Shown here one piece after another: positions 26,610 through 35,932 of a stretch of DNA of 64,000 bases. Positions within the stretch are counted from its first letter, which is position 1; each line of letters opens with the position of its first letter. The stretch is from UPXZ01 sp049840795. Lineage in GTDB: Bacteria; Bacteroidota; Bacteroidia; Bacteroidales; Paludibacteraceae. The position numbers and the translations under genes were made by a program. The stretch is taken from NCBI GenBank assembly GCA_049840795.1, contig JASGJK010000021.1, positions 1 through 64,000 of the forward strand, given 5' to 3'. Under the pieces are notes generated by a model. The model did not search any database, was not told the origin of the DNA, and was given only the letters and a program-made list of their open reading frames with translations.

Positions 26610-27365
26610 ATGGCTACCGAACCAAAAATAGAAAAAGACATTACCGTTGAAGACAAGTTAAAAGCACTTTATGAACTTCAAAAAGTGATGTCGAAGATCG
26701 ATGAAATTAAAATTCTTCGTGGGGATCTTCCACTTGAAGTTCAAGATATGGAAGACGAAATCATCGGATTAAATACTCGTATAGAGAATTTGAAAAATGA
26801 ATTAGAAGAACTAAACGCATTGATCAAAGGAAAGAAAATAGAAATAGAAGAGGCTAAAATAAAAATAGAACGTTACAAAGAACAGCAAAATAACGTAAAA
26901 AATAGCCGTGAATACGATAATTTATCGAAAGAAATAGAATTTCAAACGCTTGAGATTGAACTTTGTGAAAAGAGAATACGAGAATATTCCACTGCACTCG
27001 AAGATAAAAAAAATGAGCAAGAAGCATCCAACACTCAATTAAATGAACGAAATCTTGATATTGATCAAAAAAAGGGAGAATTAGATGAAATTATTTCTGA
27101 GACCAAGCAAGAAGAAGAAAGACTGAGAGAAAAAGCTAAAAATATTGAGAGTATAATTGAGACCCGCTTGGTTACCGCTTTCAAAAGAATTCGTAAAAAT
27201 GCTCGCAATGGTTTGTCTGTCGTGTCTGTTCAACGTGATTCTTGTGGAGGTTGCTTCAACAAAATTCCGGCGCAACGCCAATTAGATATAAGATTGAGAA
27301 AAAAAATCATTGTATGTGAATATTGCGGTCGTATATTGGTTGACCCGGAATTGGCTGCTGAATAA
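26610..27365 (+). CDS. Coiled-coil protein with C4 zinc ribbon
   Basis: Protein of the CT398/DUF164 type (251 aa). Residues about 10-190 are one long antiparallel coiled coil rich in Glu, Lys and Leu. The C-terminal zinc ribbon has two Cys pairs, in DSCGGCFNKIP and VCEYCGRILVDPEL. Such proteins are small nucleic-acid-binding or adaptor factors of unclear function, and this one is routinely linked to NIF3, as here. A strong terminator follows. Confidence 0.9.
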   Translation: MATEPKIEKDITVEDKLKALYELQKVMSKIDEIKILRGDLPLEVQDMEDEIIGLNTRIENLKNELEELNALIKGKKIEIEEAKIKIERYKEQQNNVKNSREYDNLSKEIEFQTLEIELCEKRIREYSTALEDKKNEQEASNTQLNERNLDIDQKKGELDEIISETKQEEERLREKAKNIESIIETRLVTAFKRIRKNARNGLSVVSVQRDSCGGCFNKIPAQRQLDIRLRKKIIVCEYCGRILVDPELAAE

Positions 27366-27420
27366 GAAACCAAGTTCTATTATTTATATAGGAAAATAAA
27401 CAAAACATACATTTAAATAG

Positions 27421-27453
27421 AATGCCGAAAAAGATTAAAACTTTTTCGGCATT
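27421..27453 (+). terminator. Terminator after the NIF3/zinc-ribbon operon
   Basis: AATGCCGAAAAAG (27421-27433) pairs perfectly with CTTTTTCGGCATT (27441-27453) over a 7-base loop, followed by a T-rich stretch. Confidence 0.85.
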
Positions 27454-28385
27454 TCTTGTTGCTATACATTACGATATTCTCGAACGAAGTATAGGAAAAT
27501 TATGTCTATTCAATTGTCATAAGGTCAAAATAGTAGTAAGTCTCTATTTATCTGATATTTAATTAAAATTTTCATTAAAGTGTTTTTCAACAAAATAGAA
27601 AAATACATGTTTTTTGAATCATTTTCCTGTTTCTGTTATTTTTTCTCCTTGAAATAAGCACGTTCTATATTTAAAAACTTCCAAAAAAACATACTTCCGT
27701 AGTTCTTAAATATACTACATTCTTATCTAAAAAGAAGTGTATTTGTGAATTCCGTGACGGATCCAACTCGTCAAAAAAAATCCTTAAAGATTCAATTGTA
27801 GCAAAATCAAAGAATATTTTATCGAACAAAACTTGTTTTTACATTTGTATATTTACCTCACTTGTTTTACAAATGTAAAATGATTATCTATTTTACAATA
27901 ATATAATTACATATTACCAATTAATTCACACTTGTATTATACAAATGAATTTTAAAACATAAATATGAATATAGAATTGAATATAAAATATACAAATTAT
28001 TTTTATATAATTAAATGACTGTAAACCAGAGTTTTAATTTGTATATACAAATTGTTTATTTATAAATAATGCTTTTATCATAATTTAATATTAAAAAATT
28101 AGTTATTTTAGTATTAAAATTAGGTAAATATTTAATAATCAATATTTTATGTCATATATATATATTATAGATTTAATGTATTTTACTTTATATCTATATT
28201 ATAATTTATTTTTAATGAATACTTTATATTGCTTTATTATTTTTATATGCTTTATTAGTCATGTTGTTACAAATGTAAATAAGCATATAATACAAATACA
28301 AATGTATATTACTTTCAAATGTAAATTATTTTACATACATTTGTGTCGAAATATAAATGTATAAAAACTATATATTTGTAAATTT
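27454..28385 (+). promoter_or_regulatory. A+T-rich spacer with repeated TACAAATGTA-like sites before an XRE gene
   Basis: Over 900 bases without a credible gene, extremely A+T-rich from about 27,780. TACATTTGTA (27840-27849), TTTTACAAATGTAAAA (27865-27880), an 18-bp palindrome AATTTGTATATACAAATT (28036-28053), TTACAAATGTAAAT (28268-28281), ACAAATGTA near 28,298, CAAATGTAA near 28,316 and TACATTTG (28336-28343) form a cluster. TACATTTG also fits the TAnnTTTG -7 box, and TATATTTG (28371-28378) ends eight bases before the start codon. Candidate autoregulation site of the XRE protein. Confidence 0.5.
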
Positions 28386-28856
28386 ATGGATACAAAAATT
28401 ACCGAAAGAGATCGAATACAGCAACTAATGGAGACAGAAGGATTGAATTCTGTTCAGTTTGCTAATGAAACAGGCATTAAAAGTGCTACTCTCTCCCATA
28501 TTTTAAATGGAAGGAATAATCCGAGCTTAGATGTCTTGAAAAGAATACTTGATAGATTTAGAACTGTTAGCTCAGACTGGCTTTTTTTGGGTGTGGGGCA
28601 AATGTATCGGCAAAAATCGCAACCTCAAGCACTCTCATTGTTCGATATTACGGATGAAACTAACAGTAAAACAGATGATTATACTCTAAAAAGTATTAAA
28701 AATTTAGTATCTGATACCGAGATCATTCAGAAAAATATTGCGCCGGAACCAGAAAAAAAGAATGAGCCAATTAAAATCATATCGGAAAATGTAAAATCAA
28801 TTAATAAAATTATAGTTTATTTTTCCGATAATACTTTTCAGGAATTTCATTCGTGA
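28386..28856 (+). CDS. XRE-family helix-turn-helix regulator
   Basis: A 156-aa DNA-binding protein. The HTH_3 fold lies at about residues 8-65: RIQQLMETEGLNSVQFANET, then the recognition helix in IKSATLSHILNGRNNPSLDV, then LKRILDRF and the SSDWLFLG segment common to Bacteroidota phage-repressor-like regulators. The C-terminal 85 residues are polar, without a peptidase or sensor fold that I recognise. It precedes pyrK-pyrD but the gap and a separate promoter suggest independent transcription. The target is probably its own upstream repeat cluster (inference). Confidence 0.85.
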   Translation: MDTKITERDRIQQLMETEGLNSVQFANETGIKSATLSHILNGRNNPSLDVLKRILDRFRTVSSDWLFLGVGQMYRQKSQPQALSLFDITDETNSKTDDYTLKSIKNLVSDTEIIQKNIAPEPEKKNEPIKIISENVKSINKIIVYFSDNTFQEFHS

Positions 28857-28974
28857 CACATGTGTATTATTCATTTATGACAATTAGACAATATTTTATT
28901 GAGGCATGTGATTAAATGATGAATATCGCTTTGTTTTTATTACATATTATTGTTAGCATTTGCCATATATTGTG

Positions 28975-28982
28975 TAACTTTG
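28975..28982 (+). promoter_or_regulatory. -7 box of the pyrK-pyrD operon
   Basis: TAACTTTG fits TAnnTTTG, with TTG at 28950-28952 upstream. It lies inside an earlier in-frame ATG extension (28950), so the true pyrK start must be downstream, at 29025. Confidence 0.45.
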
Positions 28983-29024
28983 CAATTAATTTCCATTGTG
29001 CATACTCGAATGCCACAAATAGTA

Positions 29025-29801
29025 ATGAAAAAATACATCAAAGACCTTGTAGTGAAGGAAAACCTCCCTTTAAACCAGCAGTATTTTATTTTAAAATTAA
29101 CTTCAGCAGATGAGTTACCCCCTATGGAACCCGGTCAATTTGCACAATTGCGTGTTGACAATACTTCCGGGACATTTTTAAGAAGACCGATTTCTATTAA
29201 TTGGGTCGATTACGAAACCAATGAAATGTGGCTCTTGATTCAAAAAGTTGGAAATGGTACCCGAAAACTATCTGAGTTGAAACGAGGTGATACATTAAAC
29301 TTAGTTTTTCCGCTCGGTAATACATTTATGCTTCCCGAAAACAAACAGGCTGAGGTACTCTTGGTCGGTGGTGGTGTAGGTATAGCTCCATTACTGATGT
29401 TTGGACAAAAATTACGCAATCAAGGATACAAATGTAGGTTTCTTCTGGGCGCTCGCACCAAATCTGATCTCTTGGAATTAGATGAATTTGCTCGTTATGG
29501 TGAAGTATTTACCACTACCGAAGATGGCTCTAATGGAGAAAAGGGTTTTGTTACGCACCATTCGCTCTTAAAACGCTCTAATTTTGATTATCTTTATACA
29601 TGCGGTCCCACTCCAATGATGAAGGCAGTAGCAGCTTATGCCGTGAAAAAAAACATATTTTGTGAAGTGTCATTGGAAAATATGATGGGGTGCGGTTTTG
29701 GAGCTTGCTTATGTTGCGTAACCGATACTATCGAAGGAAATATATGTGTATGTACCGAGGGTCCTGTTTTTAATATTACAAAGTTAAAATGGCAAATTTA
29801 A
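29025..29801 (+). CDS. pyrK: Dihydroorotate dehydrogenase electron transfer subunit
   Basis: FAD and 2Fe-2S protein (258 aa) that carries electrons from dihydroorotate oxidation in PyrD to NAD+. The FAD-binding barrel has FLRRPISIN (RxxS-type motif) and GNGTRKLSEL. The NAD-binding half has LLVGGGVGIAPLL and YTCGPTPMMKAV. The 2Fe-2S cluster loop is MGCGFGACLCC with a later Cys in NICVCTEGPVF. The start at 29025 is chosen because the sequence upstream overlaps the promoter and does not match the family. The next gene, pyrD, overlaps it by 13 bp. Confidence 0.94.
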   Translation: MKKYIKDLVVKENLPLNQQYFILKLTSADELPPMEPGQFAQLRVDNTSGTFLRRPISINWVDYETNEMWLLIQKVGNGTRKLSELKRGDTLNLVFPLGNTFMLPENKQAEVLLVGGGVGIAPLLMFGQKLRNQGYKCRFLLGARTKSDLLELDEFARYGEVFTTTEDGSNGEKGFVTHHSLLKRSNFDYLYTCGPTPMMKAVAAYAVKKNIFCEVSLENMMGCGFGACLCCVTDTIEGNICVCTEGPVFNITKLKWQI

Positions 29802-30700
29802 TTACCGATCTCAGCAAATTACAATTGAAAAATCCGGTGATGACTGCATCGGGCACATTCGGCTACGGTACAGAGTATTCCGACTTTATAGATGTATCGA
29901 GAATAGGGGGTGTTATTGTTAAGGGAACTACTATTCGCAATAGGGAAGGAAATCCGTATCCGCGTATGGCAGAAACGCCCTCAGGTATGCTAAATGCGGT
30001 TGGATTGCAAAATAAGGGGGTCGATTATTTTGTAAAAAACATATATCCTGGTATAAAAAAATTTGATACAAATATATTTGTAAATGTTTCGGGTTCTACG
30101 ATTGAAGATTATGTGAAAACCGCTGAAATTATCAATGATTTGGACAAAATACCCGGTATCGAACTAAACATTTCGTGTCCGAATGTGAAGGAAGGCGGAA
30201 TGGCTTTTGGCACTTCTTGTCCATCAGCAAGTGCCGTTGTACAAGCCGTAAAAAAAGTATATCGTAAAGAATTGATGGTGAAGCTTTCCCCGAATGTTAC
30301 GGATATAGTAGAAATAGCTAAAGCGGTTGAAGATGCAGGCGCTGATTCTATATCGTTGATTAACACATTATTGGGGATGGCAATTAATACGAAAACAAGG
30401 CGGCCTTTACTTTCGACTATTACGGGTGGCTTGTCAGGACCAGCTATCAAGCCTGTGGCTTTACGTATGGTATGGCAAGTGTCAAACGCAGTGAAAGTGC
30501 CCATAGTGGGTATGGGAGGTATTATGAATGCAACAGATGCGATTGAATTTTTTCTTGCAGGCGCCACAGCCGTACAAATTGGAACAGCAAATTTTATAGA
30601 TCCGGCTGTTACCATAAAAATTGTGGATGGAATAAATGAATACTTAGATTTGAATCATTTTAATTCGATAAAAGACATTATTGGGGCATTAGAATGCTGA
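29789..30700 (+). CDS. pyrD: Dihydroorotate dehydrogenase, class 1B catalytic subunit
   Basis: FMN enzyme oxidising dihydroorotate to orotate in pyrimidine synthesis, working with PyrK. TIM-barrel features are NPVMTASGTFGYG, the Lys in GGVIVKGTTI, GMLNAVGLQNKGVD, LNISCPNVKEGG with the class 1B catalytic Cys, VKLSPNVTDI and the phosphate site VGMGGIMNATDAIEF. Length 303 aa, normal. Its start lies inside the end of pyrK, so the two are translationally coupled. Confidence 0.95.
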   Translation: MANLITDLSKLQLKNPVMTASGTFGYGTEYSDFIDVSRIGGVIVKGTTIRNREGNPYPRMAETPSGMLNAVGLQNKGVDYFVKNIYPGIKKFDTNIFVNVSGSTIEDYVKTAEIINDLDKIPGIELNISCPNVKEGGMAFGTSCPSASAVVQAVKKVYRKELMVKLSPNVTDIVEIAKAVEDAGADSISLINTLLGMAINTKTRRPLLSTITGGLSGPAIKPVALRMVWQVSNAVKVPIVGMGGIMNATDAIEFFLAGATAVQIGTANFIDPAVTIKIVDGINEYLDLNHFNSIKDIIGALEC

Positions 30701-30704
30701 TTTA

Positions 30705-31826
30705 ATGAGAAACACGCATTACATTTTAATCTGTTTTTTCCTTTTTTTGCTGGGTTGTACCCATTCGGGACGGAATAAACAAACGGAAATAACTTCACCT
30801 ACAGTTGAAGAAAAACCGTTGATTTTGCTTTTTGCCGGAGATGTGATGAATCACATTCCACAGTCAAACGCAGCTTATATCTCATCATCAAATAGTTACG
30901 ACTATAGACCTTGTTTTCAATATGTAAAAACATATATTGAAAACGCAGACGTTGCATTTTGTAATTTAGAATTTCCGCTTGCAGGAAAGCCTTATTCCGG
31001 ATTCCCTACGTTTTCCGGACCTGATGAAATGTTAGATGCTCTGCAATGGATAGGCTTTGATGTGATTCAAACAGCCAATAATCACATGATGGATAGAGGA
31101 AATGTAGGCAATCAAAGAACTATAAAAGAAATAGTTAAGCGGGGGTTAAAGTTTGTGGGCAGTTACACAGGAGTTGAACAAAAAGATAGTGTTTATCCGC
31201 TGATTATAAGCAAAAGTAACTTTAAATTAGCCATTTTGAATTATACATATAGTGTAAATCTACATATTATGAAGCCAAGTAAGGTTAATATTTTAGATAG
31301 TATCGCAATAAAAAATGACATTTTAAAGGCAAGATCTCTTGGCACTGACTTCATAGTTGCCACGGTACATTGGGGTGATGAGTATCAATTAGTCAATAAT
31401 AGCTATCAAAGAAAATGGGTTAATGTGCTCATAAATAGTGGAGTAGATCTGATTGTAGGAAGTCATCCGCATGTAGTTCAGAATTTTGAGATTATACAGC
31501 ACGGCAAAACAAGCATCCCTGTATTTTATTCGTTGGGTAACTTTATTTCCAATCAACGCGAAAAAAATAAAAACGGTGGCATATTAGCTCGTATTGAAAT
31601 AGATATGACCCACAAGATATTAAGTAACGTCTCTTATCATCCTTTTTATGTTTTCAAAGGGGTGTTAAATAATAAATATCAATATTTTTTATTACCTACA
31701 GATGACTATATTGCTGATCCGTCTTCATACTCTATTCCGATGAAAGATAGCGTAGAGTTGATGTATTTTCATCATAAAACCAAAGAAACGTTAAATAATA
31801 TTCCCACATATCAAGAGAGGTTATGA
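30705..31826 (+). CDS. CapA-type metallophosphatase-fold lipoprotein
   Basis: Envelope protein of the PGA_cap family (373 aa), related to CapA/PgsA of poly-gamma-glutamate synthesis. The signal peptide ends in a lipobox (FLFLLGC, Cys at about residue 18), so it is probably lipid-anchored. The metallophosphatase-like motifs are all present: LFAGDVMNH, FCNLEFPL, TANNHMMDRG, VHWGDEY, GSHPHVVQ and YSLGNFIS. Bacteria without other pgs genes often have this protein, and its true substrate is then unknown; that is the case here. It sits 4 bp after pyrD and overlaps the next gene by 4 bp. Confidence 0.88.
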   Translation: MRNTHYILICFFLFLLGCTHSGRNKQTEITSPTVEEKPLILLFAGDVMNHIPQSNAAYISSSNSYDYRPCFQYVKTYIENADVAFCNLEFPLAGKPYSGFPTFSGPDEMLDALQWIGFDVIQTANNHMMDRGNVGNQRTIKEIVKRGLKFVGSYTGVEQKDSVYPLIISKSNFKLAILNYTYSVNLHIMKPSKVNILDSIAIKNDILKARSLGTDFIVATVHWGDEYQLVNNSYQRKWVNVLINSGVDLIVGSHPHVVQNFEIIQHGKTSIPVFYSLGNFISNQREKNKNGGILARIEIDMTHKILSNVSYHPFYVFKGVLNNKYQYFLLPTDDYIADPSSYSIPMKDSVELMYFHHKTKETLNNIPTYQERL

Positions 31827-32527
31827 ACAAAGAGCAAGCCATAGAAGCTTTAAAAGCAGTTGCAACAGATGATCATTTTAAAAAATTGTCACGTTTCGGT
31901 ATTGAAGACAGTAAGGCATTGGGAGTTAAAGTGCCTGATATTCGACAATTGGCAAGAAAAATTGGGAAAAATTACCCTTTAGCAGTTGAACTATGGAATT
32001 CGGAAATTCATGAGGCACATTTATTAGCGGCTTTTATAGCTGATAGTCAAAATATTACAGAAATATATTTTGATAAAATTGTTTATAGTTTTGATTCTTG
32101 GGATGTTTGCGATTTGACATGTGATATTCTTTCGGAAACCCCATTCGCAGAAAAAAAGATGTACGAATATGCAAATAATGAATTGGAATTTGTAAAAAGA
32201 ACAGCTTTTGTACTAATGTGTTATTTTGCAGTGCATCATAAAAAAAAGAACGATGATTTTTTTTATCCATTATTGGTATTAATTGAACGTGAATCTTGGG
32301 ATGAACGAAATTTTGTACGAAAAGCGGTTAATTGGGCTTTACGTCAAATAGGGAAAAGAAATGAAGCATTAAGGCAAAAAGCCATTGAAACTGCCGAGCG
32401 AATCTTGAAGCAGGATACCAAAACAGCAAAATGGATTGCTAACGATGCTTTGAGAGAACTTAGAAACGAGAAAATAATTGCGCGAGTAATGAAAAAGACA
32501 CGTACAAAAAATGAAACGTCAAGGTAA
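31823..32527 (+). CDS. AlkD-like DNA alkylation repair protein
   Basis: HEAT-repeat protein (234 aa) of the DNA alkylation repair family, whose AlkD members remove alkylated bases. Helical repeats run through the chain: LGVKVPDIRQLARKIGKNYP, ELWNSEIHEAHLLAAF, SWDVCDLTCD, FVKRTAFVLMCYFAVHHKKK and RESWDERNFVRKAVNWALRQ, the last carrying the WDERNFVRKAVNWALR signature. The start overlaps the CapA-type gene by 4 bp, and the end overlaps the convergent HSDR_N gene by 9 bp. Confidence 0.9.
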   Translation: MNKEQAIEALKAVATDDHFKKLSRFGIEDSKALGVKVPDIRQLARKIGKNYPLAVELWNSEIHEAHLLAAFIADSQNITEIYFDKIVYSFDSWDVCDLTCDILSETPFAEKKMYEYANNELEFVKRTAFVLMCYFAVHHKKKNDDFFYPLLVLIERESWDERNFVRKAVNWALRQIGKRNEALRQKAIETAERILKQDTKTAKWIANDALRELRNEKIIARVMKKTRTKNETSR

Positions 32528-33007
32528 TGATTCGACGAAGTTTAATAAATATTTAGGGAAAAGTTGGTTATAATCAGGAATTTCGCTAAAAAATTCATAC
32601 TGAGAACTATCTGTGTTAACACGGCAAAAATAATGTGATATTCCGTTGCTTACAACAAAGTATCTTACACTCAGTTTTGAGTTATATACAGCTACTTGGT
32701 CAAATACGGCTTGTGTGATTTCCACAGTAGGTGCTTTGAATTCCAAAATTATTTCGGGCTTCTTTTGTCTGTTGTAAAATACGGCGTCACATCTTTTTTT
32801 CATACCGTTTATGTTAAGTTGTTGTTCGACAGAGAGTAATCCTTTAGGAAATTGTTTTTCTTGCATAAAATATTGTAAAAAATGTTGTCTAACCCATTCT
32901 TCGGGAGTGAGTTTAACGTATTTATTTCGTATAGAATCCCAGATAATATACGAATTTTGCTCTTGTTTTATTCTAAATTGATAGGTGGGTAGATTAAGTT
33001 GCAACAT
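32519..33007 (-). CDS. Small protein with HSDR_N-type nuclease-like domain
   Basis: A 162-aa protein with the fold of the N-terminal domain of type I restriction subunit R. The core motif is RCDAVFYNRQKKPEIILEFK, matching the Asp...Glu-x-Lys centre of PD-(D/E)XK nucleases, followed by VFDQVAVYNSKLSVRYFVVS. No methylase, specificity or helicase gene is near, so it is not part of a restriction system. In Bacteroidales it is a conserved housekeeping neighbour of amn and holA, as seen here. It may act in DNA processing; function unknown. Confidence 0.8.
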   Translation of the reverse strand: MLQLNLPTYQFRIKQEQNSYIIWDSIRNKYVKLTPEEWVRQHFLQYFMQEKQFPKGLLSVEQQLNINGMKKRCDAVFYNRQKKPEIILEFKAPTVEITQAVFDQVAVYNSKLSVRYFVVSNGISHYFCRVNTDSSQYEFFSEIPDYNQLFPKYLLNFVESLP

Positions 33008-33234
33008 TTTTTTGTAACTTTGTATTTAAGAACGAAGTTAATAATTTTATTTGTAAGAAATGGAATTAAATTGACTTTTTATAATAAAAAAAGAAATTAC
33101 CATACGAGAGTAATATCGGGAAATGTAATTATTTTAACCAATTATTATTCAGTTGTCTTATAATATGCGTATTATGTATGAAACGTACATCGGAATATTT
33201 TACGTAGATCATTCAAAATTAAAATTTTAAACAG

Positions 33235-34011
33235 ATGAAAACAAAAGAAGAAATTGTACGGGATTGGCTTCCCAGATATACCAAGCGTCCGTTAGAAGAT
33301 TTTACGAAATATATATTATTGACTAATTTCACTCATTATGTTGAGCTTTTTGCTGAATGGTTCAACGTTCCGATAGTGGGAAGAGATGGTAATATGATCA
33401 ATGCCTCCGCCAATGGAATGACCATTATTAATTTTGGGATGGGCAGTCCGAACGCGGCAATTATTATGGACATCTTATCGGCAATACATCCGCGTGCTGT
33501 GTTGTTTTTAGGAAAATGTGGTGGTTTGCGGGCTGATAAAAACAAAGTGGGCGATTATATTTTACCAAGTGCGGCAATTCGTGGCGAAGGGACTTCCAAT
33601 GACTATTTTCCGCCCGAAATACCCGCTTTGCCGGCATTTAATCTACAACGCTCGCTCTCGTCCAATATCCGCGATTTTGGCAAAGATTACTGGACGGGAA
33701 CAGTATATACTACCAATAGGCGCGTATGGGAGCATGATGAGAAATTTAAAGAATACCTGCGTTCAACTCGCGCTATGGCAATTGATATGGAAACAGCAAC
33801 ACTTTTTTCAGCTGGATTTTACAATGGAATTTCTACCGGCGCATTGTTATTGATTTCGGATATGCCACTGCAAGAAGACGGCATCAAAACTTCGGAAAGT
33901 GACAAGAAAGTAACTGCCGATTTTGTTGAAGAGCACCTGAAAATTGGGGTGAAATCATTATCGTCTTTAATGAATAACAGTCGAACAATCAAACATTTAA
34001 GATTTGAATAG
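33235..34011 (+). CDS. amn: AMP nucleosidase
   Basis: Cleaves AMP into adenine and ribose-5-phosphate. The 258-aa chain is the short form with the nucleoside phosphorylase fold only: INFGMGSPNAAIIMDIL, RAVLFLGKCGGLR, YILPSAAIRGEGTSNDYFPP, and MAIDMETATLFSAGF with the purine-binding Asp/Glu motif. The 228-bp spacer before it, shared with the divergent HSDR_N gene, contains no gene. A lipoprotein gene and holA follow on the same strand. Confidence 0.93.
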   Translation: MKTKEEIVRDWLPRYTKRPLEDFTKYILLTNFTHYVELFAEWFNVPIVGRDGNMINASANGMTIINFGMGSPNAAIIMDILSAIHPRAVLFLGKCGGLRADKNKVGDYILPSAAIRGEGTSNDYFPPEIPALPAFNLQRSLSSNIRDFGKDYWTGTVYTTNRRVWEHDEKFKEYLRSTRAMAIDMETATLFSAGFYNGISTGALLLISDMPLQEDGIKTSESDKKVTADFVEEHLKIGVKSLSSLMNNSRTIKHLRFE

Positions 34012-34028
34012 ATAGAGAATTTAACTAT

Positions 34029-34379
34029 ATGAATGTCCGGTTGATAATGTGCGTTTTTGTTTTTTGTGTGGTGATTGCCTGCAAGACTTTGCCGGAGCAA
34101 AAAGCGAAAAATCTTATTGCAAAAAAAGTTGTTACAATTATCAGCAATGCCAATTCATATCAACCAATAAGTTTTGGAAGTCTTGATTCTACTTTTTCCG
34201 ACGATATAATTTTCAATGTAGATTCATTAGAACAACCCAAAACATTTCGAGGGTTTAATATGAAACACACATTCAGATATTTACGGCATTCGAGACAAAA
34301 AGAAGATACGCTTATTTTTTATTTTGATAGAAATATAGAAAATATACAGGTGGTTATACGTCCTTTGGATAAATATTGA
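34029..34379 (+). CDS. Small putative lipoprotein
   Basis: A 116-aa protein I do not recognise. It starts with a hydrophobic segment (LIMCVFVFCVVIAC) whose Cys at residue 18 is followed by KTLPEQ, consistent with a lipoprotein signal. The mature part is mixed alpha/beta, with a C-terminal half rich in charged residues (YLRHSRQKEDTLIFYFDRNI). It lies 17 bp after amn and 17 bp before holA, so it is probably in the same transcript. Confidence 0.7.
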   Translation: MNVRLIMCVFVFCVVIACKTLPEQKAKNLIAKKVVTIISNANSYQPISFGSLDSTFSDDIIFNVDSLEQPKTFRGFNMKHTFRYLRHSRQKEDTLIFYFDRNIENIQVVIRPLDKY

Positions 34380-34396
34380 TTTATTGAAATTGTTCT

Positions 34397-35418
34397 ATGG
34401 CTAAATCAACGTCAAAATATACATATCAGGATATTATGACCGACTTACGACGAAAATTGTATAGTCCCGTGTTTTTTTTGATGGGTGATGAGCCATATTA
34501 TATTGATAAAATATCTGATTTTCTGCAAGATAAAATTCTGAACGATGTTGAGAAGGATTTTAATCTGACGGTAATGTACGGGAAGGATGTGGATATAACT
34601 ACGGTAGTCAACACAGCTAAGCGTTATCCGATGATGGCTGAGTACCAGGTAGTAATAGTAAAAGAAGCACAGCAAATAAAAGATTGGGATAATTTGATTT
34701 ATTATCTTCAAAATCCGCTGAAATCCACAATTTTATGTTTTTGTTACAAATATGGTAAACCCGATGCTCGTAAAAAATGGGTGACGGAGTTGAATAAGAC
34801 AGCTATTGTTTTTGAATCGAAAAAACTGTATGATTATCAAATTGGAGTTTGGATTCGGGATTATTTAGTAGATAAAAACGTTAGAATATCCGAAAAAGCA
34901 GAGGTGATGCTGACAGAGTTTTTGGGCACCGATCTATCAAAGATAGCGAATGAAATAGATAAACTTTTGCTCACAAAACCAGCTGATAGCCAATTTATTA
35001 CTCCGGAATTAATTGAGCAAAACATTGGGATAAGTAAAGATTATAATGTTTTTGAATTACAGGAGGCGTTGATAAACCGAGATGTGTTGAAAGCTAACCG
35101 AATTATAAATATTTTGGTGAGAATAAAAAAGCAAATCCATTGCCGATGGTACTTATTCAGTTGTTTTCTTTTTTTTCTAATTTGATGATATATCATTATT
35201 TACCTAAAAAAGAACCGGCGATTGTAGCTTCGGAATTGAAAATACAGCCTTTCTTTGTGAAAAATTACGAAAAAGCATCCAAGATTTTTAATCAGTGGAA
35301 AACGATGAATATCATCACTTATATACGCGAAACTGATGCTCGAAGCAAAGGAATAGGCGATACCGGTACCGAACACGAAGATTTATTAAAAGAATTGGTT
35401 TTTAAAATGTTACATTAA
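34397..35418 (+). CDS. holA: DNA polymerase III delta subunit (one-base frameshift)
   Basis: Clamp-loader wrench subunit that opens the beta clamp. The N-terminal part has YSPVFFLMGDEPYYIDKIS and YPMMAEYQVVIVKEAQ. The middle has LTEFLGTDLSKIANEIDKL, the EIDKL motif being typical, then the helical collar. The frame is lost near 35,109-35,115, where adding one base gives YFGENKKANPLPMVLIQLFS and leads into KEPAIVASELKIQPFFVKNY and the end at 35,418. Repaired length is about 340 aa, as usual. Confidence 0.9.
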
Positions 35419-35524
35419 AATTTGGGTAAATAATACAAATATTTTAAAAACTTAGATAGAAAATGTTTATCTTTGGAAATCTATATTTAGCAATACTTAA
35501 ATAAACAATTAAAAATACTGCGCT

Positions 35525-35857
35525 ATGAAAACTGAAAATGACGATTTGTTGGAATATGACGATGATGAAGCTGTAAAATTCATCTTAAAATTGATCCCGA
35601 AAGAGTTAAAATCAAAGATTGATGATAACGCTGTGAATTATGTCTTGGATGTTGTGTACGACTATTATGAAGAAAACGGACTGATTGACGAAAATTCAAC
35701 CGAAGAGGCAAGTATTGATGAGGAAGAAATGCTGAAATACGTGGTGAAAGCCTCCAAAAAAGATAAAATAGACTTGACTGAGGATGAAATACAGTTGATT
35801 TTGGACGGTGAGTATGAATATGGCAAATCAATCGGAATTTATACAGAGGAAGATTGA
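35525..35857 (+). CDS. Acidic protein of unknown function
   Basis: A 110-aa, strongly acidic, largely helical protein (DDLLEYDDDEAVKFILKLIP, ELKSKIDDNAVNYVLDVVYD, LTEDEIQLILDGEYEYGKSI). It has no signal peptide, membrane segment or Cys cluster. The family occurs in Bacteroidales next to holA or acyltransferase genes but has no assigned role. The A-rich leader ends in an ATG at 35525 and a stem-loop follows the stop. Confidence 0.75.
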   Translation: MKTENDDLLEYDDDEAVKFILKLIPKELKSKIDDNAVNYVLDVVYDYYEENGLIDENSTEEASIDEEEMLKYVVKASKKDKIDLTEDEIQLILDGEYEYGKSIGIYTEED

Positions 35858-35887
35858 TACGAAATAAGTTTTAAGAAAATTAAAGAG

Positions 35888-35918
35888 CACCTTGACAGTT
35901 GTTGTCCGGGTGTTTTTT
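35888..35918 (+). terminator. Probable terminator
   Basis: CACC-TTGACA (35888-35897) and TGTC-CGGGTG (35903-35912) form an imperfect stem followed by TTTTTT, 30 bases after the acidic protein gene. Confidence 0.5.
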
Positions 35919-35932
35919 CCGTAAAATAGATT

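Noticed and set aside
28149..28364. 71-aa frame rich in Tyr, Ile and Leu in the A+T-rich leader
   Set aside because: Composition follows directly from A+T-rich DNA and it overlaps the repeat cluster; no start signal or similarity supports it.
32519..33007. Type I restriction system
   Set aside because: Only the HSDR_N-like domain is present; there is no hsdM, hsdS or helicase part in the neighbourhood.
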